NCBI RefSeq assembly: GCF_001375515.1
Contig: NZ_CTDX01000016.1
Location: 310,001 to 374,000, forward strand
DNA: 64,000 nt
From: Bacillus kwashiorkori
Lineage (GTDB): Bacteria; Bacillota; Bacilli; Bacillales; Caldibacillaceae
Direction: 5' to 3'
The position numbers and the translations under genes are program-made. Below, in pieces: positions 57,501-64,000 of the stretch. Every line of letters begins with the position of its first letter. The first letter of the stretch is position 1. Under the pieces are notes generated by a model. It worked only from the letters and a program-made list of their open reading frames with translations, did no database searches and was not told where the DNA came from.

Positions 57501-59666
57501 ATGTGGAAACGTATGTCTCAAGTTATAGTAAAAATTTCACACGGTAAAATTTTTCAGGTTATTTTATTGGTGATTATCGGTGCGACTTTATTTATGTCCA
57601 TGTATAGTAATGTAAAACCTGAAAAATTAGATGTAACCCCGTTTTCCATTGCAGAGCAAACGATACGATCCCCTTTTACAGTTGAGGACGAGGAAAATAC
57701 AGAAAAGAAGCGTAAAGAAGCGTCAGAACAAGTTCAAGATGTGTATGTAGTTAATCAGGATTTAGTGAAAAATCAAGTAGACTTAGTTAGTTCCATCTTT
57801 GATGCAATTATTGATGTGAAAGATGAAGTGCAAGAGTTAATAGAGAATTCGCAAACAATGGATGACGAAGAAGCGAAAACGGTTCGAGAACCGAGTATGG
57901 CGGAAAAAATTTCAATGTTAAAAGAAAAATTACCGGACTCCATTATGAATGATTTGTCACATTCAACGATAACATCTTTATTGAATGCAACGAAGAGTCA
58001 ATTAATCATCGCTAAAGATACTACTATTACCGCTGTCAATCATGCGATGACGAGAAGAATTCCTGCAGATCAAGTGGAGAATTCAAAAAAGCGGGTAGAA
58101 GATGAAATTCGTCTAACAGCATTAGCTAACGATATTAAAAATGCAAGTATTGAGTTAGGTCGTTACGCAATCATTCAAAACGAATTTTATGATCCAGTAA
58201 AGACAGAAGAGTTAAGAAAACAAGCGGTCGAGAGTGTGGAGCCGGTAAGAATATTACAAGGACAAATTATTGTTGAACAAGGTCAACTCGTTAGCAATGA
58301 AATATATCGACAATTACAGTTACTAGGACTTTTAAAAACAGACTATTCCGTGAAGCCTTTTGTTGGGGTAATTATTTTTATATTAATCATGGTTAGTTTT
58401 TTATATTTTTATTTTCGCGATGGAAATAAAATGGAAAAGAACAAACCGAATGAATTAATAATATTTAGCTTTATTTTTATTATTTCGTTAATTTTAATGA
58501 AAATGTTGAGTTTGATTCAACCTAGTTCTTTTGAGGTTACATTTATTTTTCCCGCAGCTATGGGGGCAATGCTACTGAAGATTTTATTAAACGAACGAAT
58601 TTCCATTATTAGTACCATTTTATTGGCGGCAGTTTCAACGATTATTTTTAATAATGAGTCTTCAGGGAGCTTTCATATTACTGCAGGTTTGTATGTGCTT
58701 TTTAGTGGGATTAGTGGTTTACTATTTTTGACAAAAGAGAATCATCGTTCTAAAATATTCCAGGCAGGTTTATTCGTCTCAGCCATTAATATCATTTTAA
58801 TTATTGCTTTGCTTTTCATTCCTAATTCACAATTAACAAATCTACAATACGGAAATTACTTGTTAATGGGTCTAGGATCAGGAGTCGGTTCTGCCGTACT
58901 TACGATTGGGTTTTTACCGTTTTTTGAGGCAGGCTTTGGGATTTTATCAACGATGAAACTAATCGAATTATCTAACCCAAATCATCCATTATTAAAGAAA
59001 ATATTAACGGAAGCACCAGGTACGTACCATCATAGTGTTATGGTCGCTAATTTAGCAGATGCAGCTTGTTCAGCGATTGGCGCCAATGGGTTGTTAGCAC
59101 GTGTAGGCTGTTATTATCATGATATTGGCAAAACGGTGCGACCGAATTTTTTCATTGAAAATCAAATGAATATTACGAATCCCCACGATAACTTATCACC
59201 AGAAGTGAGCAAAGATATTATTGTTAGTCATGTTACTGATGGGGTAGAAATATTACAAAAAAATAGGATGCCGCAAGAAATTATTGACATCGCCAAACAG
59301 CATCATGGAACAACGTTAATTAAATATTTTTATTATAAAGCGAAAGAATCAGGGCAGGATGTTAATGAAAACGAGTATCGCTATCCTGGGCCGAAGCCAC
59401 AAACGAAGGAATCAGCAATTGTCAGTATTGCAGATAGTGTGGAAGCGGCAGTAAGATCGATGACAGATCCTAATCAGGAAAAAATTGAGCAATTAGTTAC
59501 TAGCATCATTACGGACCGAATAAATGATCAGCAGTTAAATGAGTGTGATATAACGTTAAAAGAACTTGAAATAATTGGTCAAACATTATGTGAAACATTA
59601 CATGGAATATTCCATAATCGTATTAAATACCCAGAAATGGAGAAGGAAAAGGGGAAAGGTCAATGA
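57501..59666 (+). CDS. pgpH: Cyclic-di-AMP phosphodiesterase PgpH (7TM-HD)
   Basis: Hydrolyses c-di-AMP and so affects potassium and osmotic balance. 721 residues: membrane helix near 17-36, a large extracellular 7TMR-HDED domain (about 40-280), seven membrane helices (about 285-495), and a cytoplasmic HD domain with [17 protein letters not shown] (near 505), the HD pair in YYHDIGK (near 541) and [19 protein letters not shown] before the ATG. Its stop overlaps the ybeY start (ATGA). Confidence 0.96.
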   Translation: MWKRMSQVIVKISHGKIFQVILLVIIGATLFMSMYSNVKPEKLDVTPFSIAEQTIRSPFTVEDEENTEKKRKEASEQVQDVYVVNQDLVKNQVDLVSSIFDAIIDVKDEVQELIENSQTMDDEEAKTVREPSMAEKISMLKEKLPDSIMNDLSHSTITSLLNATKSQLIIAKDTTITAVNHAMTRRIPADQVENSKKRVEDEIRLTALANDIKNASIELGRYAIIQNEFYDPVKTEELRKQAVESVEPVRILQGQIIVEQGQLVSNEIYRQLQLLGLLKTDYSVKPFVGVIIFILIMVSFLYFYFRDGNKMEKNKPNELIIFSFIFIISLILMKMLSLIQPSSFEVTFIFPAAMGAMLLKILLNERISIISTILLAAVSTIIFNNESSGSFHITAGLYVLFSGISGLLFLTKENHRSKIFQAGLFVSAINIILIIALLFIPNSQLTNLQYGNYLLMGLGSGVGSAVLTIGFLPFFEAGFGILSTMKLIELSNPNHPLLKKILTEAPGTYHHSVMVANLADAACSAIGANGLLARVGCYYHDIGKTVRPNFFIENQMNITNPHDNLSPEVSKDIIVSHVTDGVEILQKNRMPQEIIDIAKQHHGTTLIKYFYYKAKESGQDVNENEYRYPGPKPQTKESAIVSIADSVEAAVRSMTDPNQEKIEQLVTSIITDRINDQQLNECDITLKELEIIGQTLCETLHGIFHNRIKYPEMEKEKGKGQ

Positions 59667-60133
59667 CATTAGTAATTGATTTCCTGGATGAAACAAATAG
59701 TATTAGTGAGTCAGAACAGAGGCAAATATTGTCGCTTTTGAGTTTAGCAGCGAAAAAAGAAAATGTCGAAAATGAATCTGAAGTATCACTTATCTTCGTT
59801 AATAATGAACGCATCCAAGAAATAAACAAGGAATATCGAAAAAAAGACTATCCTACAGATGTTATTTCTTTCGCTCTTGAGGAGCAAACGCCAGATGAAA
59901 TTACTATCATCGGGGGCGATATGCCACGGATTTTAGGTGATATTATCATCTCCGTTCCGAAAGCGAAAGAACAAGCAGAAGAATATGGTCATTCTTTCAT
60001 GCGTGAATTAGGATTTCTAGCTGTCCACGGTTTTTTACATTTATTAGGATACGATCATGAAACAGATGCTGATGAAAAGATCATGTTCGGGAAGCAAGAA
60101 GAAATTTTAAATGAATTGGGATTGTTTCGGTAG
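59663..60133 (+). CDS. ybeY: Endoribonuclease YbeY
   Basis: Zinc endoribonuclease for 16S rRNA 3'-end maturation and ribosome quality control. 156 residues with the zinc motif [11 protein letters not shown] (three His, near 118-128) and the PTDVISFAL segment (near 54). Overlaps pgpH by four bases, dgkA follows after nine bases. Confidence 0.96.
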   Translation: MTLVIDFLDETNSISESEQRQILSLLSLAAKKENVENESEVSLIFVNNERIQEINKEYRKKDYPTDVISFALEEQTPDEITIIGGDMPRILGDIIISVPKAKEQAEEYGHSFMRELGFLAVHGFLHLLGYDHETDADEKIMFGKQEEILNELGLFR

Positions 60134-60142
60134 AGGTTAGCG

Positions 60143-60496
60143 ATGAAAAGACTACTTTACTCATTTCGCTTTGCTTCGGAAGGGTTAGTGACCGCTTTAA
60201 AAACAGAAAAAAATATAAAAATCCACCTTACTGCAGCATTTGTTGTAATTTTATTTGGTTTATATGTTCAGTTATCAAGATTAGAATGGTTGTTTATTTG
60301 TTTATCCATTGGCGGAATGTTCACTACAGAACTCTTGAATACAGCTATTGAAAGAACAGTGGACTTGTATGGGAAAGATTTTCACCCGCTCGCAAAGCAA
60401 GCAAAAGATATCGCTGCCTCGGCATGCCTTATTTTTGCATTAACGACAGTAATAATCGGGTTAGTAATCTTCGTACCAAAAATTACTAGCCTATAA
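60143..60496 (+). CDS. dgkA: Undecaprenol/diacylglycerol kinase DgkA
   Basis: Small integral membrane kinase; the Gram-positive form phosphorylates undecaprenol for cell-wall carrier recycling. 117 residues: amphipathic N-terminus (SFRFASEGLVTALKTEKN) and three membrane helices; catalytic glutamates in TELLNTAIERTVDL (near 68-76) and the AKDIAASACL helix. Confidence 0.95.
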   Translation: MKRLLYSFRFASEGLVTALKTEKNIKIHLTAAFVVILFGLYVQLSRLEWLFICLSIGGMFTTELLNTAIERTVDLYGKDFHPLAKQAKDIAASACLIFALTTVIIGLVIFVPKITSL

Positions 60497-60590
60497 TGAG
60501 CGAAATAGCGTTTCGGTTAAACATCGTTGAACATAAGATACATATAAGCTGTACGAGAAAAATCTTAATAAAATTATACGCTTGGAAACG

Positions 60591-60619
60591 TTAACAAATC
60601 ATTGTTTTTATAGTAAAAT
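60591..60619 (+). promoter_or_regulatory. Sigma-A promoter of cdd-era
   Basis: TTAACA at 60591-60596, a 17-base spacer and TAAAAT at 60614-60619. Confidence 0.6.
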
Positions 60620-60622
60620 TAA

Positions 60623-61949
<1,327 letters not shown>

Positions 61950-62102
61950 TCATTTCATCTGACTTTAAAAATATGCGGCTAAATTATGCATTTATCTTTT
62001 TGACAAATTTTTCGTTAAATGTTTTTTAACGAATCGGTTAAAACTAAAATACAGGTTGGGCCTAATCTGCTAGTCGAAATTTCGGAAAGGTGGGATTTTT
62101 CC

Positions 62103-62246
62103 ATGTTAAATTTTACTTGGTCAGTTTTTAGTCAAACAGGTAATATTGACACATATTTATTATATAAAGAATTAGAAAGAGAAATGGAAGAAACACCGGA
62201 TAAAGACTTTAATGAACTAGCACAATTAGATTTTCCCATTGCCTAA
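62103..62246 (+). CDS. yqzL: YqzL family small protein
   Basis: 47 residues, MLNFTWSVFSQTGNIDTYLL then a charged helix (KELEREMEE). It matches the YqzL family found between era and recO in Bacillales. ATG 62103 is about eight bases after GAAAGGTGGGA; the frame is open from 62019 but without a site. Function unknown. Confidence 0.9.
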   Translation: MLNFTWSVFSQTGNIDTYLLYKELEREMEETPDKDFNELAQLDFPIA

Positions 62247-62267
62247 TTAATGGGTGGTGACCATTAT

Positions 62268-63011
62268 TTGTTACAAAAATTGGAAGGAATTGTTTTGCGA
62301 ACAATTGATTATGGTGAATCAGGAAAAATTTTAACGATTTTTACCCGAGAAAAAGGAAAGATTGGAGCTGTGGCAAGAGGAGCAAAAAAACCGAATAGCC
62401 GGTTGGCCTCGGTGTCACAGCCTTTTACATATGGATACTACTTATGCTCTGTTAGTACAGGATTAAGTACTTTGCAGCAAGGAGAAATTATTGATTCTTT
62501 TCGTCATGTGAAAGAAGATTTATTTTTAACTGCTTATACTTCATACATTGTCGAGTTAATGGATAAAAGTATGGAAGAAAGGTCTGCGAACCCGTTTTTA
62601 TTTGAATTATTATTGCAGACGATGAAATATATAGATGGTGGCTTAGATGCGCAAATTTTAAAGAATATATTTGAAATTAAGATGTTAAGTGTTTTAGGAC
62701 AGCATTTATATGTCGATGGGTGCGCAAATTGTGGAGCAACAGATGGTAACTTTGCATTTTCATTGAAGGAACAAGGGATATTATGTGAACGTTGTGTTCA
62801 TTTGGACCGAAGCCATTTAAAAATTTCACAAAGAACGGTACGGCTGTTACGATTATTTCTTCACCTTGATATAAATCGTTTAGGCAATATAAATGTTAAG
62901 CCGGTGACGAAATATGAACTGGAATTATGTATATCTGCCTTTTATGAAGAGTATTCTGGATTATACTTAAAATCGAAAAAATTTTTAAAACAAATGGAAC
63001 AACTGAAATAA
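62268..63011 (+). CDS. recO: DNA repair protein RecO
   Basis: Recombination mediator that loads RecA on SSB-coated DNA with RecR. About 247 residues: N-terminal OB fold (LEGIVLRTIDYGESGKIL), helical middle, and a zinc finger with CANC and CERC (near 152-155 and 172-175). I choose TTG at 62268 (MLQKLEGIVL, the family start) behind GGGTGGTGA; an ATG at 62250 is in frame but abuts that site. Confidence 0.95.
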   Translation: MLQKLEGIVLRTIDYGESGKILTIFTREKGKIGAVARGAKKPNSRLASVSQPFTYGYYLCSVSTGLSTLQQGEIIDSFRHVKEDLFLTAYTSYIVELMDKSMEERSANPFLFELLLQTMKYIDGGLDAQILKNIFEIKMLSVLGQHLYVDGCANCGATDGNFAFSLKEQGILCERCVHLDRSHLKISQRTVRLLRLFLHLDINRLGNINVKPVTKYELELCISAFYEEYSGLYLKSKKFLKQMEQLK

Positions 63012-63016
63012 AGCTA

Positions 63017-63045
63017 TTGACATGCTAATCCTTTTTCGATATGAT
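63017..63045 (+). promoter_or_regulatory. Sigma-A promoter of the glyQS transcript
   Basis: TTGACA at 63017-63022, a 17-base spacer and TATGAT at 63040-63045. Confidence 0.85.
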
Positions 63046-63051
63046 ACAAAA

Positions 63052-63263
63052 TAAATTAAACTGTTTGCAGTGAAGGAAAGTAGTACTTAATTTCCTCTAT
63101 GAAAGCGAGCCTAGGATGGTGGAAGCTAGGTATAGAGCATTAAGGAAGGCGTTCTGGAGCAAAGTTTTATTTAAAGTGGCCAATGTTAACTTTGGCAAAT
63201 AGGGTGGAACCGCGGGAAAACTCTCGTCCCTATGCATTCATGCATAAGGATGGGGGTTTTTTA
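63052..63263 (+). promoter_or_regulatory. T-box leader (tRNA-Gly sensing) of glyQ
   Basis: Compact glycine T-box: loop-E AGTA at 63082-63085, specifier GGC at 63148-63150 in GAAGGCG, T-box core AGGGTGGAACCGCGG at 63201-63215, then a terminator built on CCTATGCAT/ATGCATAAGG and a T run ending near 63262. Uncharged tRNA-Gly (GCC) should trigger readthrough into glyQ. Confidence 0.94.
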
Positions 63264-63326
63264 ATGCTTATTTAAATATTTTTTATAGGAAATATGCTTA
63301 TTTACATATTTTGGAGGTGCTTTTCG

Positions 63327-64000
63327 GTGAATATTCAAGAGATGATTGTAACATTACAAAAGCATTGGGCAGATCAAGGATGTTTATTAATGCAAGCGTA
63401 TGATGTGGAAAAAGGTGCAGGAACGATGAGCCCATATACATTTCTACGAGCTATTGGTCCAGAACCGTGGCGAGTGGCATATGTTGAGCCGTCAAGACGC
63501 CCTGCAGACGGACGTTACGGTGAAAATCCTAATCGATTATTTCAACACCATCAATTTCAAGTAATTATTAAGCCTTCACCTGCAAATATTCAAGAATTAT
63601 ATTTAGATTCATTGAAAGCTTTAGGAATTGATCCGCTAGAACATGATATCCGGTTTGTAGAAGACAACTGGGAAAATCCTTCCCTCGGCTGTGCAGGGCT
63701 AGGCTGGGAAGTATGGTTAGATGGGATGGAAATAACCCAATTTACTTATTTTCAACAAGTTGGTGGTTTAGAGTGTCATCCGGTGTCTGTTGAAATAACT
63801 TATGGTATCGAAAGACTCGCATCCTATATACAAGATAAAGAAAATGTTTTCGATCTAGAATGGACAGAAGGCTTTACCGTTCGCGATATTTTTGGACAAC
63901 CGGAATTTGAGCATTCAAAATATGCATTTGAAACATCTAATGAACAAATGCTATTTGATTTATTTAACGTTTATGAAAAAGAGGCACATAGACAAATGGA
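63327..64000 (+). CDS. glyQ: Glycyl-tRNA synthetase alpha subunit (3' end outside window)
   Basis: Catalytic subunit of the alpha2beta2 (bacterial type) glycyl-tRNA synthetase; glyS should follow. About 224 codons are present of roughly 300. Start GTG at 63327 after TTGGAGGTG gives [19 protein letters not shown]; further [20 protein letters not shown] and [17 protein letters not shown] are the class II core. Controlled by the glycine T-box. Truncated only by the window edge. Confidence 0.97.
   Translation, partial: MNIQEMIVTLQKHWADQGCLLMQAYDVEKGAGTMSPYTFLRAIGPEPWRVAYVEPSRRPADGRYGENPNRLFQHHQFQVIIKPSPANIQELYLDSLKALGIDPLEHDIRFVEDNWENPSLGCAGLGWEVWLDGMEITQFTYFQQVGGLECHPVSVEITYGIERLASYIQDKENVFDLEWTEGFTVRDIFGQPEFEHSKYAFETSNEQMLFDLFNVYEKEAHRQM

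Overview
The window is an AT-rich stretch of a Bacillaceae (low-GC Gram-positive, endospore-forming) chromosome. Gene order follows the Bacillus subtilis trmU/mnmA - alaS - greA segment and then the sigK/sda - yqe - yqf - glyQ segment almost gene for gene. Spore-former markers are sigK, sda, gpr, yqfC and yqfD. Starts are ATG, GTG or TTG behind strong AGGAGG-type ribosome sites. I see no prophage, insertion sequence, CRISPR array, rRNA or tRNA gene. The window opens inside mnmA and closes inside glyQ.

Layout. 1-8.8 kb: mnmA, recD2, a small zinc-ribbon protein, an AI-2E family permease, a T-box leader with alaS, then yrzL-ruvX-yrzB. 9-18.5 kb: mltG, the tRNA wobble-uridine set trmR-trhP1-trhP2 with udk, a structured leader with greA, then pbpI-yrrS-mtnN and a YrhC-like membrane protein. 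18.6-23.3 kb: sigK (minus, uninterrupted), an M3 oligopeptidase, divergent pssA and psd, and the tiny checkpoint gene sda (minus). 23.4-28.6 kb: the yqeG-yqeH-aroE-yhbY-nadD-yqeK-rsfS-yqeM operon. 28.7-35 kb: comER (minus), comEA-comEB-comEC, yqzM (minus), holA.

35.3-49.8 kb: rpsT (minus), gpr, yqxA, lepA, hemW, the CIRCE-controlled hrcA-grpE-dnaK-dnaJ-prmA-rsmE-mtaB heat-shock operon, and deoC. 49.8-64 kb: yqeW (minus), rpsU-yqeY, a sigma-W-type promoter with nfeD-floA-yqfB, yqfC-yqfD-phoH, then pgpH-ybeY-dgkA-cdd-era-yqzL-recO, and a glycine T-box leader with glyQ. Themes are translation and ribosome maturation, tRNA modification, DNA uptake and repair, protein folding, membrane lipid synthesis and sporulation control.

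Most of the window is ordinary core chromosome and I do not see a new multi-gene system. The points worth a second look are regulatory or concern absences: (1) no spoIIP between gpr and yqxA, where B. subtilis has it; (2) three Spo0A-box-like sites phased about 20-21 bp apart beside DnaA boxes between sda and yqeG; (3) a near-symmetric divergent promoter with a perfect 15-bp palindrome next to yqzM, followed by an orphan double-hairpin element that could be a small RNA; (4) a strong hairpin that buries the yqfC ribosome site; (5) a probable ATT start codon for comEC; (6) a structured udk-greA leader with a 19-codon ORF. All coordinates and motifs were read by eye; no alignment or folding program was run.
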